A DNA stretch of 10,910 nt from Syntrophaceae bacterium UBA5744 (GCA_002419215.1 DIFQ01000023.1:1-10910), one strand, 5' to 3'; positions 1 to 6,757 are shown, counted from the first letter of the stretch. Notes: generated by a model not told the origin, from the sequence alone. Program-made: numbers and translations.

Positions 1-20
1 GTTTGATTACACCAAAAAGT

Positions 21-135
21 AGGGTATCGGGGCTCGGGTATCGGGAAGGAAACAGATTTTGTTTATAGAAATCCCCTGGTACCTTCGGCCCCTAGACCCT
101 ATACCCTAGACCCTATACCCTAGACCCTATACCCT
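21..135. repeat. Heptad-built intergenic repeat element, copy 1
   Basis: The left arm (21-50) is made of 7-bp units of the form GGGTATC, GGGGCTC, GGGTATC and GGGAAGG. A roughly 30-bp AT-richer spacer follows. The right arm (82-135) contains three perfect tandem copies of the 14-bp unit TAGACCCTATACCC at 93-106, 107-120 and 121-134, that is, alternating heptads CCCTAGA and CCCTATA. The right arm is close to the reverse complement of the left arm, so the element can fold imperfectly. A homologous copy in the same orientation lies at 10788-10885. The element ends about 26 bp before the ribosome-binding site of the thiolase gene, so it occupies the expected promoter or leader region. Its function is unknown. 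Confidence 0.85.
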
Positions 136-144
136 GAATTTGTC

Positions 145-159
145 TGGCGCTTCGCGCCA
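145..159 (+). promoter_or_regulatory. Small leader hairpin before the thiolase RBS
   Basis: TGGCGC (145-150) and GCGCCA (154-159) form a perfect 6-bp stem with a TTC loop. It ends one base before the GGAGGG Shine-Dalgarno sequence (161-166) of the thiolase gene. It could influence translation initiation or mRNA stability. No convincing sigma-70 promoter was seen between the repeat element and the gene. A regulatory role is inference only. Confidence 0.35.
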
Positions 160-172
160 TGGAGGGAGAACC

Positions 173-1423
173 ATGAAAGACGTTGTCATCGTATCGGCCT
201 GCCGGACGGCCATCGGCTCCTTCGGCGGCTCGCTCAAAGACATCCACGCCTACAAAATCGGCAGCGCGGCGATGAAGGAGGCCATCAAGCGGGCGGGCAT
301 CGACCCGGCAGTCATCAACGACGTGCGCTTCGGCTGCTGCCTCGAACCCTACAACGCGCTCAACGTGGCCCGAGTGGCGGCCATGGACGCAGGCATCCCA
401 GAAACCTCGACAGCCGTCACCATCAACCGCGTCTGCATCTCCGGCATGGAGTCCGTCATCTCCGGCATGGCCATGATCCAGGCGGGGCTCGTCGACGTGG
501 TGCTCGGCGGCGGCATGGAGCACATGTCGGGGGTGGCCTACGCAGTGCAGGCCGCCCGCTGGGGCTGCCGCCTGCAAAACCACAGCTTCGACGACATGCT
601 GATCGAGGCCCTGTACTGCGGCTCGCGCCTGCAACCGGGCCTCGAGAAAGGGCCCGCCAAGGAAGGCCCCATCGTGGAGATGTTCCGGGGAAAACCATAC
701 ATCATGGGACACACGACGGAACTCATCGCCCAGATGTACAACATCTCCCGCGAGGAGATGGACGTCGTGGCCCTGCGGAGCCACAACAACGCCGAGCGCG
801 CGACGAAGGAAGGCGACTTCAAGGACGAGATCGTCCCCATCGAGATCCCCCAGAAAAAGGGCAAGCCCCCCGTCTTTTTCGACAGGGATGAGCACTTCAT
901 CCCCGGCCTCACGATGGACAAGCTCGCGGCGCTTCCCCCGGCATTTATCCCCAAGGTCGGCAAGGTCACGGCCGGAAACGCCTCGGGCATCAATGACGGC
1001 GCGGCCGCCATGATCATCATGTCGGCCGAGAAGGCCAAGGAACTGGGCTGCAAGCCCATCGCGAAGATCAAGGCGGTCGGCTACGGCGGCTGCCACCCCT
1101 CCGTCATGGGCATGGGCCCGGCGCCCGCCGTGCGCGATCTGATGAAACGCTCGGGCTACAAGCTTGCCGATTTCCAGCTCATCGAGCTCAACGAGGCCTT
1201 TGCCGGCCAGTACCTCGGCTGCGAGAAGGAACTCGGCATCAACCGGGAGATCACCAACGTGAACGGCTCCGGCTGCGGCCTCGGCCACCCGGTGGGAGCG
1301 ACGGGCTGCCGGATCATGGTGACGCTGATTCACGCGATGAAGAAGCGGGGCAAGACATTCGGCCTCGCCACCCTCTGCGGCGGCGGCGGCGTGTCCATGG
1401 CGACGGCCCTCGAGATGATCTGA
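173..1423 (+). CDS. Thiolase (acetyl-CoA C-acyltransferase family)
   Basis: This encodes a cytoplasmic thiolase of 416 residues that should cleave 3-ketoacyl-CoA with CoA, or condense two acyl-CoAs in reverse. The start ATG at 173 is chosen because GGAGGG at 161-166 is correctly spaced; a longer in-frame TTG start would read into the leader. The N-terminus MKDVVIVSACRTAIGSFGG is typical. The nucleophile is Cys88 (NRVCISG), the NEAF motif is at 340-343, the catalytic His372 is in GLGHPVGATG, and the second catalytic Cys402 is in LCGGGG. The usual N-GG-x-AxGHP motif reads NVNGSGCGLGHP here, and an extra segment around residues 128-175 makes the protein longer than the common roughly 393-residue enzymes. 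These departures suggest a substrate other than plain acetoacetyl-CoA. It is the first gene of the operon with the CoA-transferase and acyl-CoA dehydrogenase. Family is certain; substrate is unknown. Confidence 0.95.
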   Translation: MKDVVIVSACRTAIGSFGGSLKDIHAYKIGSAAMKEAIKRAGIDPAVINDVRFGCCLEPYNALNVARVAAMDAGIPETSTAVTINRVCISGMESVISGMAMIQAGLVDVVLGGGMEHMSGVAYAVQAARWGCRLQNHSFDDMLIEALYCGSRLQPGLEKGPAKEGPIVEMFRGKPYIMGHTTELIAQMYNISREEMDVVALRSHNNAERATKEGDFKDEIVPIEIPQKKGKPPVFFDRDEHFIPGLTMDKLAALPPAFIPKVGKVTAGNASGINDGAAAMIIMSAEKAKELGCKPIAKIKAVGYGGCHPSVMGMGPAPAVRDLMKRSGYKLADFQLIELNEAFAGQYLGCEKELGINREITNVNGSGCGLGHPVGATGCRIMVTLIHAMKKRGKTFGLATLCGGGGVSMATALEMI

Positions 1424-1475
1424 GAGCATCCCGGCCCGACGCGCGGGAATCCCGGACGGGACGTAAATGATGAAC

Positions 1476-1511
1476 CCGCTCGGCCCGGCCTCCTGAGGCC
1501 GGGCCGAGCGG
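1476..1511 (+). promoter_or_regulatory. Strong intercistronic hairpin, thiolase-CoA-transferase gap
   Basis: A perfect 17-bp GC-rich stem pairs 1476-1492 with 1495-1511 around a 2-nt turn. No T-run follows (the next bases are CAGTCCATAAAAAGG), so it does not look like an intrinsic terminator. It lies between the thiolase stop and the Shine-Dalgarno GGGGAGG (1525-1531) of the next gene. It may stabilise or set processing of the polycistronic mRNA, or act as a Rho-independent attenuator of poor efficiency. The structure is seen directly; the role is inferred. Confidence 0.7.
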
Positions 1512-1537
1512 CAGTCCATAAAAAGGGGAGGAAATCT

Positions 1538-2884
1538 ATGAGTCTGATGGATCAGTACAAGAAGAAACTCGTTTCCGCGGAACAGGCTGCCCGTGTCGTA
1601 AAATCCGGCGACTGGGTGGAGTACGGCTCCTTCCTGGGCATGGTCCGGGCCTGCGACAAGGCCCTGGCAGCGCGCAAGGGCGAGCTCAAGGACGTCAAGG
1701 TCCGCAGCTGCGTCACCGCCTATGCGCCGGAGGTGGTCCTGGCCGATCCCAAGGGCGAGGTTTTCACCTGGGTCAGCTGGCACTTCTCGGGGGCCGACCG
1801 CAAGTTTGCCGACAAGGGCGTCCCGGTCTACTACACCCCCGTCAAATACTGCGAGGTCCCCCGGTATTGCCGCGAGGAGATCGACGATCTGGACGTCTTC
1901 ATGCTCCAGGTCACCCCCATGGACAAGAACGGCTTCTTCAACTTCGGGCCCCAGTGCTCCCACTCCAAGGCCCTCTGCGACCGGGCCAAGATCGTCATCG
2001 TGGAGGTCAACAAGAACCAGCCCCGCTGCCTCGGCGGATACGAGGAAGCGATTCACATCAGCCAGGTCGACTACATCGTCGAGGGGGAAAACCCGCCGCT
2101 CACCCAGATCCCGGCACCGCCCATCTCCGAGATAGACAAGAAGGTGGCATGGTACATCGTCGAGGAAATGAGGGACGGCTGCTGCATCCAGCTGGGAATC
2201 GGCGGCATGCCCAACGCCGTGGGCATGATGATCGCCGAGTCGGATCTCAAGGACCTGGGCTGCCACACGGAGATGCTCGTCGATGCCTACGTCCACATGT
2301 TCAACGCGGGCAAGCTCACGGGCGTAAAGAAGCAGATCGACCCCGGCAAGCTCGTCTACACCTTCGCCCTGGGGACGCAGCTCCTCTACGATTTCCTCAA
2401 CGACAACCCCTGGTGCGCTACCTACCCGGTGAACTACACCAACAAGCCCTCCATCGTCGCGCTCAACGACAACGCCGTGACGATCAACAACGCCATCGAG
2501 GTCGACCTCTACGGGCAGGTCTGCTCCGAGTCCTCGGGCTTCCGGCAGATCACGGGAACGGGGGGACAGCTCGACTTCGTGCTTGCGGGCTACGAGTCCA
2601 AGGGCGGCAAATCCTTCGTGTGCCTGCCCTCGAGCTACAAGGACAAGGAAGGCAAAATCCGCTCGCGGATCGTCCCCTACCTGCCGCCGGGAGGGATCGT
2701 CACCGTGTCGAGGACGATCAACCACATCGTCGTCACCGAGTTCGGCAAGGTGAACATGAAAGCGAAAAACACCTGGCAGCGGGCCGAGGGGCTCATCAAC
2801 ATCGCCCACCCCGACACGCGGGAGGAACTCATCAAGGCGGCCGAGGCGCAGGGCATCTGGCGCAACAGCAACAAGCGCGGATAG
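1538..2884 (+). CDS. Acyl-CoA:carboxylate CoA-transferase (butyryl-CoA:acetate / 4-hydroxybutyrate type)
   Basis: This is a 448-residue member of the acetyl-CoA hydrolase/transferase family, which moves CoA between an acyl-CoA and a free carboxylate through a glutamyl-CoA thioester. The N-terminal half (about 1-200) holds the first Rossmann-like CoA-transferase domain. The C-terminal half contains the glycine motif LGIGGMPNAVG (219-229), GCHTEM with the presumed catalytic Glu245, and the CoA-binding signature GTGGQLDF (340-347) followed by AGYESKGGKSF. This signature is characteristic of butyryl-CoA:acetate and 4-hydroxybutyrate CoA-transferases. The start ATG at 1538 has GGGGAGG at 1525-1531. 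It sits between thiolase and acyl-CoA dehydrogenase genes, fitting activation of a carboxylic acid, or release of one with energy conservation. The true acyl donor and acceptor cannot be told from sequence. An acetyl-CoA hydrolase activity is a less likely alternative. Confidence 0.9.
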   Translation: MSLMDQYKKKLVSAEQAARVVKSGDWVEYGSFLGMVRACDKALAARKGELKDVKVRSCVTAYAPEVVLADPKGEVFTWVSWHFSGADRKFADKGVPVYYTPVKYCEVPRYCREEIDDLDVFMLQVTPMDKNGFFNFGPQCSHSKALCDRAKIVIVEVNKNQPRCLGGYEEAIHISQVDYIVEGENPPLTQIPAPPISEIDKKVAWYIVEEMRDGCCIQLGIGGMPNAVGMMIAESDLKDLGCHTEMLVDAYVHMFNAGKLTGVKKQIDPGKLVYTFALGTQLLYDFLNDNPWCATYPVNYTNKPSIVALNDNAVTINNAIEVDLYGQVCSESSGFRQITGTGGQLDFVLAGYESKGGKSFVCLPSSYKDKEGKIRSRIVPYLPPGGIVTVSRTINHIVVTEFGKVNMKAKNTWQRAEGLINIAHPDTREELIKAAEAQGIWRNSNKRG

Positions 2885-2918
2885 CCGCGGCGGATCGTGT
2901 CCTGTGAAACCATTGGAT

Positions 2919-2959
2919 GGACCGGCGGGAAGCCGACCTGAGACCTTCCCGCCGGGTCC
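2919..2959 (+). promoter_or_regulatory. Intercistronic hairpin, CoA-transferase-acyl-CoA dehydrogenase gap
   Basis: CCGGCGGGAAG (2922-2932) pairs perfectly with CTTCCCGCCGG (2945-2955), leaving a 12-nt loop. The stem extends by three more pairs (2919-2921 with 2957-2959) past a single bulged G. No T-run follows. As in the preceding gap of this operon, it looks like an mRNA stability or processing structure rather than a terminator. The role is inferred. Confidence 0.65.
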
Positions 2960-2979
2960 GCCCCGAAAGGAGAAGAGAG

Positions 2980-4122
2980 ATGAATTTTGAACTGTCCGAA
3001 GAACTCAAGATGTTGAGGGAAATGACCTACAAGTTCGCCGTGGCGGAGTTCACGCCCCACATCCGGGAGTGCGACGAACACGAGACGTACACCCCCGAGA
3101 TCCGCAAGAAGGCGGCCGAAAACGGCCTCGTGGGGGCCTGGATCCCCGAGCAGTACGGCGGCTCCGGCGCGGGCTTCCTGGGCAACGCCATCATCACCGA
3201 GGAGCTCTCCCGCGTGGACATGGGGATCGGCCTCAACGTGATTGCCGCCCCCTTCGGCTGCGAGGCCATCTTCCAGAACGGCACGGAGGAGCAGAAGCAG
3301 AAGTATCTGCCCCCCGTCTGCAAGGGCGACTGGGTCGCCGCCGGCGCCTACACGGAACCCAACGCGGGCACCGACGTGGCGGGCTACAAGACGCGCGCCG
3401 TCCGCGACGGCAACGACTTCGTCATCAACGGCAACAAGATGTTCATCACCAACGGCACGGTCTGCGACTTCATGGTCGTCCAGGCCATCACCAAGCCCGA
3501 GGAGAAGAAGCACAACAGCTTCAGCATGATCATCGTCGACGCGAAGGCCAAGGGCATCACCCGCAACAAGATCAAGGGAAAGATGGGCATCCGCGCGAGC
3601 GACACGTCCGAGATCGCCTTCGAGGACGTGCGGGTCCCGCAGGCAAACCTCCTGGGCAAGGAAGGCCGCGGCTTCTACCAGCTCATGCACTTCTTCGACA
3701 CGACGCGCTCCATGATCGCCGCGCAGGCCCTGGGCCTCTCGATCGCCTGTCTCGACGCCAGCGTGAAGTACTGCAAGGAACGCACGGCCTTCGGCGCGCC
3801 GCTCGGTTCGTACCAGCTCACCCAGAAGAAACTCGCCGAGATGGCGATCCAGATCGAGGCGCTCCGGACCCTGACCTACCGGGCGGCATGGACCTTCGAC
3901 ATCGGCAAGCCCGACTACACCCTCTCGGCCATGGCGAAGTTCCTGGGCGGGCAGACTGCCGTCTTCTGCGCCAATTACGCCGTCGAGCTCCACGGAGGCT
4001 ACGGCTACATCGACGAGTACGTCGTCCAGAAGTACTACCGCGACGCCAAGATCCTCGAGCTCTACGAGGGAACGAAGGAAGCGGAGATCATGACGATCGG
4101 CCGCGTGCTGCAGTCGAAGTAG
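2980..4122 (+). CDS. Acyl-CoA dehydrogenase
   Basis: This is a 380-residue FAD-dependent acyl-CoA dehydrogenase, which introduces the alpha-beta double bond in an acyl-CoA and passes electrons to an electron-transfer flavoprotein. The ATG at 2980 is preceded by AAAGGAG; upstream in-frame codons run through the intercistronic hairpin and are not family-like. Motifs in order are AYTEPNAGTD (123-132, FAD/substrate-binding signature), MGIRASDTS (202-210), ERTAFGAPL (267-275), LHGGYGY (337-343) and LELYEGTKEAE with the presumed catalytic base Glu363. The length is standard for the short/medium-chain and aromatic-pathway branches. The FDTTRSMIAAQALG segment (239-252) is reminiscent of dehydrogenases acting on cyclic or dicarboxylic acyl-CoAs, but I cannot assign the substrate. 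It is the last gene of the operon, ending just before a strong terminator. No ETF genes are in the window. Confidence 0.95.
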   Translation: MNFELSEELKMLREMTYKFAVAEFTPHIRECDEHETYTPEIRKKAAENGLVGAWIPEQYGGSGAGFLGNAIITEELSRVDMGIGLNVIAAPFGCEAIFQNGTEEQKQKYLPPVCKGDWVAAGAYTEPNAGTDVAGYKTRAVRDGNDFVINGNKMFITNGTVCDFMVVQAITKPEEKKHNSFSMIIVDAKAKGITRNKIKGKMGIRASDTSEIAFEDVRVPQANLLGKEGRGFYQLMHFFDTTRSMIAAQALGLSIACLDASVKYCKERTAFGAPLGSYQLTQKKLAEMAIQIEALRTLTYRAAWTFDIGKPDYTLSAMAKFLGGQTAVFCANYAVELHGGYGYIDEYVVQKYYRDAKILELYEGTKEAEIMTIGRVLQSK

Positions 4123-4156
4123 GAGGGGCCCGCCGGGGGCACCAAGGCAGATGCTT

Positions 4157-4195
4157 AAAAGGGACGACGCTTCGCGCGTCGTCCCTTTTCTTTTT
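4157..4195 (+). terminator. Intrinsic terminator of the acyl-CoA operon
   Basis: A perfect 14-bp stem (4157-4170 with 4176-4189) with loop TTCGC is followed by C and five Ts (4191-4195). The AAAA at the left foot and the TTTT at the right foot could let it work on both strands. It lies 35 bp after the acyl-CoA dehydrogenase stop. Confidence 0.9.
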
Positions 4196-4348
4196 GTGCG
4201 ATTTTTTCTCCGACAAACGCCCGGTTCCTGCGACGGGTCTATGCCCATGAGCATCAAATACTCGAACAGGGAAAGGGGGACATACCCGGATGCAGGCCTG
4301 GACCAGGAAATCATCCTTTCTTGCCGACAGAATCGGCGCGATTCAAAA

Positions 4349-4378
4349 CTGAGCCGTTTCCAAATGGAAACGGCTCAG
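4349..4378 (-). terminator. Intrinsic terminator of the - strand hypothetical gene
   Basis: A perfect 13-bp inverted repeat pairs 4349-4361 with 4366-4378 around AAAT. Read on the - strand, the stem is followed by TTTTG, and it starts 18 bp past the stop codon of the gene at 4397-4819. A second, weaker 5-bp hairpin (GCCGA / TCGGC, 4323-4337) lies next to it. The stretch 4196-4348 shows no gene. Confidence 0.7.
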
Positions 4379-4396
4379 GAACTATCCGTGCGCGCA

Positions 4397-4819
4397 TTAG
4401 AAGCAGATGATCTTTTTGTTCCAGCTCGCCCTGTCTCTAAACCAACCTTTGACGGTTCCTTTCGTATAGAGGCAGTTTCCCTTCAGGTAAAAACAGTACC
4501 TCACGCCGACTAATTTGCCGAGACTCGGGTTTGCACAGATCTCGTGATTCGACACGTCTATCGTGTTGTGGCCCAGCTGCACTCCAAAGACGGAACCCGT
4601 ATAATCCAAAATGCCTTTCTTGTTGATGTAGCCTTCGATTTTCAGTATCTTGATGTCGAAGCGGAACGGTTGGCTATCAGGGTCTTCCACCGCCTTTTTA
4701 AGGCGCATGCCTTTCTTTGGTCCTCCCACTACAAGGTTCTCTTGCAGCAACTGACCCAGGGGCTTTTTGATTTGAATTTGGGATTTCAGCTCCTTGAGCC
4801 TGGCTTTCGTAATCTCCAT
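4397..4819 (-). CDS. Hypothetical protein, AT-richer orphan
   Basis: This is an unrecognised 140-residue protein. The start at 4819 is well supported by AAAGGAGGG (4825-4833 on the - strand) at correct spacing, and a terminator follows the stop, so it looks like a complete single-gene unit. The N-terminal 35 residues are lysine-rich and probably helical (MEITKARLKELKSQIQIKK). The rest has alternating hydrophobic and polar stretches suggesting a beta-rich fold, with FRFDIKILKIEGYI near residues 52-65. Four cysteines fall in the C-terminal part (EICANP, RYCFY, GNCLY, and IICF at the extreme end). There is no signal peptide and no membrane segment. The base composition is clearly more AT-rich than the flanking operons and many codons end in A or T, which suggests recent acquisition. 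It could be a mobile-element cargo gene; no transposase or integrase is nearby. Confidence 0.7.
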   Translation of the reverse strand: MEITKARLKELKSQIQIKKPLGQLLQENLVVGGPKKGMRLKKAVEDPDSQPFRFDIKILKIEGYINKKGILDYTGSVFGVQLGHNTIDVSNHEICANPSLGKLVGVRYCFYLKGNCLYTKGTVKGWFRDRASWNKKIICF

Positions 4820-4990
4820 GATTGCCCTCCTTTACCTGGTGTCTGGCAAACGCTAAACGGGTTGAGTAACAGCATAAACTCGGTCGGCCTTTCTTTTTAC
4901 AGTGCTTCGTTGGAAATCCGTTAGAAAAAAGCAGACATTTCTCTTTACCCATTACACCTGCTGCTTCCCGGCTATCTTGCATATGAATTG

Positions 4991-5006
4991 ATTGAGGATT
5001 CTCAAT
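4991..5006. other. Small inverted repeat in the 4820-5047 gap
   Basis: ATTGAG and CTCAAT form a 6-bp stem around GATT, extendable by wobble pairs. It lies in an AT-rich 228-bp gap that contains the upstream region of the - strand gene at 4397-4819. It may be an operator-like palindrome for that gene, but it is 170 bp upstream of its start. No clear promoter hexamers were found. Confidence 0.25.
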
Positions 5007-5022
5007 TGAAATGGACAATGAA

Positions 5023-5044
5023 GCAGGGCCATTTCTGACCCTGC
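5023..5044 (-). terminator. Possible weak terminator after the small - strand gene
   Basis: GCAGGG and CCCTGC form a 6-bp stem around a 10-nt loop, 4 bp past the stop of the gene at 5048-5269 on the - strand. The downstream sequence on that strand (TTCATTG) is only weakly T-rich, so termination is uncertain. Confidence 0.35.
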
Positions 5045-5047
5045 CTT

Positions 5048-5269
5048 TCACTCCGTCTCTAAGAAACAGATGTTAAACTCCCCTTCCACATAGTCGCTAC
5101 CGGGGCGTTGGGGATCATATACGGTGACGTGGGCGTAACCGGGCCTGTCCTTCGGGTAGGTGATGACCCACGCACCGGGGGGTACCTGACTGCATCCTGC
5201 ATGAGGCGGTTGCTGTCCAGCAGGGCGATCCGGGTACCCTATGCGACAGTCGCCTGGAGTGGGTATCAT
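5048..5269 (-). CDS. Small CRIxYPxxPxGQQPP-motif protein, possibly N-terminally truncated
   Basis: This 73-residue reading frame starts at an ATG that overlaps the DUF4197 stop codon (ATGA), so translation could be coupled. The motifs CRIGYPDRPAGQQPP (8-22), GCSQVPPGAWVI (25-36) and VTVYDP (48-53) resemble a proline-glycine-rich domain that I recall from proteobacterial exported proteins of the form CRIWYPxRPPGxQPPPxxC...VPPGA. That is recollection, not a search. Such proteins normally begin with a signal or lipoprotein peptide, which is absent here. The protein starts directly at the conserved block, suggesting loss of the 5' part by deletion against the DUF4197 gene. Three cysteines are present. 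There is no good Shine-Dalgarno of its own. It could be a coupled cytoplasmic product or a gene remnant. Confidence 0.5.
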   Translation of the reverse strand: MIPTPGDCRIGYPDRPAGQQPPHAGCSQVPPGAWVITYPKDRPGYAHVTVYDPQRPGSDYVEGEFNICFLETE

Positions 5270-5991
5270 TTCGCGAAGACCTTCTTCAGCAGCTCCGTCG
5301 TCCGCGCGGCGGGGTTCGTGCGGATCTTTGCCTCCTCCTGGCCTACCATGTAGAAGAGCCCGTCGAGGGACTTGTCCGTCACGTACTTGTCGAGATCGAA
5401 AGAATCCATCTTCGCGAAGGGCATCATCGTCGTGTAGCGGTCCGTCATGGCCTTGTAGGCTTTCGTCACGCCGACCTCGTTCATGCTCTGCGAGATGTCG
5501 GGCTTGAAGGCGTCGAAGAGTTTCGACGAGGTTTTCGACTTGAAGTATTCCGTGGCCGCCGTGTTCCCTCCGTTCAGGATCTTCTGCGCATCGTCGACGG
5601 ACATGGACTGGATCGCGCCGGCAAAGATGTCGGCAGCCTTCGGCGCCGCTTTCTCCGCCGCCCGGTTCATGCTGAGGACGAAGGCGTCCACCTCCTTCTG
5701 GTAACCCGCCATCCGCAGGGCGTCGCCCACCCGGCGGACGTTTTCCGGCAGGAGGATCTTGACGGCCTCGTTGCCGAAATAGCCGTTCGCTTTCGACAGG
5801 ACACCCACCGCGTTCTTCGTCCCCACGGAAAGGGCTTCCTTCAGGCCCGAGGCGACGGTGCCGGAATCCTGCGCGGAGCCGCCGGAAGGGATCGCCGGCA
5901 GGGCTTTCATCAGATCCGTCATATCGGCCGCGTGAACCGCGGGGCCAACGAGCAGAACGGCCATGCAGACGGTCAACAGGACTTTTCTCAT
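5266..5991 (-). CDS. DUF4197 family exported protein
   Basis: This 241-residue protein begins with a signal peptide (MRKVLLTVCMAVLLVGPAVHAAD, cleavage likely after Ala21 or Ala22), so it is probably periplasmic. It carries the features I associate with the DUF4197 family: GLKEALSVGTKNAV near residue 50, LLPENVRRV, ILNGGNTAATEYF in the middle, and a C-terminus ending in TELLKKVFAK. Biochemical function is unknown. The start at 5991 is supported by AAGGAGG on the - strand (about 6001-6008). It follows the isochorismatase-family gene with a 50-bp gap containing a 6-bp hairpin (GCCCCG / CGGGGC, 6022-6038). Its stop overlaps the start of the small downstream gene. The protein appears full length. 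Confidence 0.85.
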   Translation of the reverse strand: MRKVLLTVCMAVLLVGPAVHAADMTDLMKALPAIPSGGSAQDSGTVASGLKEALSVGTKNAVGVLSKANGYFGNEAVKILLPENVRRVGDALRMAGYQKEVDAFVLSMNRAAEKAAPKAADIFAGAIQSMSVDDAQKILNGGNTAATEYFKSKTSSKLFDAFKPDISQSMNEVGVTKAYKAMTDRYTTMMPFAKMDSFDLDKYVTDKSLDGLFYMVGQEEAKIRTNPAARTTELLKKVFAK

Positions 5992-6021
5992 TGTTCTCTT
6001 CCTCCTTCTTTCTGTCGGTTT

Positions 6022-6038
6022 GCCCCGCGCGTCGGGGC
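6022..6038 (-). other. Intercistronic hairpin, hydrolase-DUF4197 gap
   Basis: GCCCCG (6022-6027) and CGGGGC (6033-6038) form a 6-bp GC stem with a 5-nt loop just after the hydrolase stop. No T-run follows on the - strand. It mirrors the hairpins in the gaps of the acyl-CoA operon, so hydrolase and DUF4197 may be cotranscribed. Confidence 0.45.
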
Positions 6039-6041
6039 CGT

Positions 6042-6692
6042 TCAGACCCGGGAACGGATGGCGGCCACGATCTCTTCGACCGTCATGACGGCCACCCCGA
6101 TGTTGCGAATCTCCTCGATGCCGCGGTCATAGAGACCCGAGACGCCGTCCCGTACCATGACGATCCGGAAGTCCCGCTCGCTTGCCTCGTAAATCGTCGC
6201 CCGGGGGCAGTTGGGGAAATTGAACCCGCAGACGACGAGGGTCGTCGCGCCGAGCGACCGCAGGTGCTCTTCCAGCGGCGTGGCGTAGAAGGCGCCCCAG
6301 CGCGGCTTGTAGATCACCCACTCCCGCTCCGACCAGGCCTGCAGCTCGCCTCTCAGGAGCCGCTCCCCGTCAAGCCGCAGCCCGGCCGACGGCTTCAACG
6401 CAGCAACGATCTCCGCCCCGTCGGTGCCGGGTGCCACAACGGTGCGGCCCGATTCCAGTTTTTGCCTCCGGCAGGAATCGGCATTGGTCCCGTCGGGCAG
6501 GTAGAGCCTCACGACGTGGATGACGGGCATCCCTCTTTCGCGGAACAGACCCAGCAGGCCGGTCATGGCGGGGACCACAAGGTCCTTGTCCGGGCTCCAG
6601 GTGGCCGAACCGGGGCGTCCGAAATCCTCCTGGACATCGACGGTGAGAAGAACCGCCCGGTCCCAATGTGGCTCCGTATATCGATCCGTCAT
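6042..6692 (-). CDS. Isochorismatase-family cysteine hydrolase
   Basis: This 216-residue cytoplasmic protein of the isochorismatase-like superfamily (nicotinamidases, N-carbamoyl amide hydrolases and similar) is expected to cleave a C-N amide or ureido bond, or a related bond. The Asp-Lys-Cys triad is visible: Asp19 in LLTVDVQEDF, Lys129 in IYKPRWGAF, and Cys162 in GFNFPNCPRATIYEA. The segment RDFRIVMVRDGVSG (173-186) matches the strand after the nucleophile helix. The usual T-x-x-C-V before the nucleophile reads F-P-N-C-P, so it is not a typical nicotinamidase. The start at 6692 has no strong ribosome-binding site, and I see no better in-frame start. It is divergent from the DapA-like aldolase with 65 bp between starts. 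Substrate is unknown. Confidence 0.88.
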   Translation of the reverse strand: MTDRYTEPHWDRAVLLTVDVQEDFGRPGSATWSPDKDLVVPAMTGLLGLFRERGMPVIHVVRLYLPDGTNADSCRRQKLESGRTVVAPGTDGAEIVAALKPSAGLRLDGERLLRGELQAWSEREWVIYKPRWGAFYATPLEEHLRSLGATTLVVCGFNFPNCPRATIYEASERDFRIVMVRDGVSGLYDRGIEEIRNIGVAVMTVEEIVAAIRSRV

Positions 6693-6720
6693 TGCCGTAA
6701 TCGCCGCTTTAGGGTATCCT
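6692..6720 (+). promoter_or_regulatory. Possible sigma-70 promoter for the aldolase gene
   Basis: TTGCCG (6692-6697) and TATCCT (6715-6720) are separated by exactly 17 bp and lie 38 bp before the aldolase ATG. Each hexamer matches 4 of 6 consensus bases. The -35 element overlaps the start codon of the divergent hydrolase gene, so the two units could interfere with each other. This is a visual match only. Confidence 0.4.
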
Positions 6721-6757
6721 GTCCATGTTTTTCAATCCCCTTGAAGGTTAAACTACC

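Noticed and set aside
64..69. TATAGA in the spacer of repeat copy 1 (and TATAAA in copy 2) as -10 promoter elements
   Set aside because: No -35-like hexamer is found 16-18 bp upstream in either copy.
113..2809. Very long (898-codon) open frame on the - strand across the thiolase and CoA-transferase genes, and a similar one at 2677-4314
   Set aside because: These are mirrors of high-GC codon bias opposite well-supported genes. Their composition is Asp/Val/His/Gly/Leu-rich, without recognisable motifs.
4698..5051. 117-codon - strand frame upstream of the AT-rich gene
   Set aside because: It overlaps the better supported gene at 4397-4819 in another frame and runs through a non-coding-looking AT-rich gap, with no RBS or recognisable motif.
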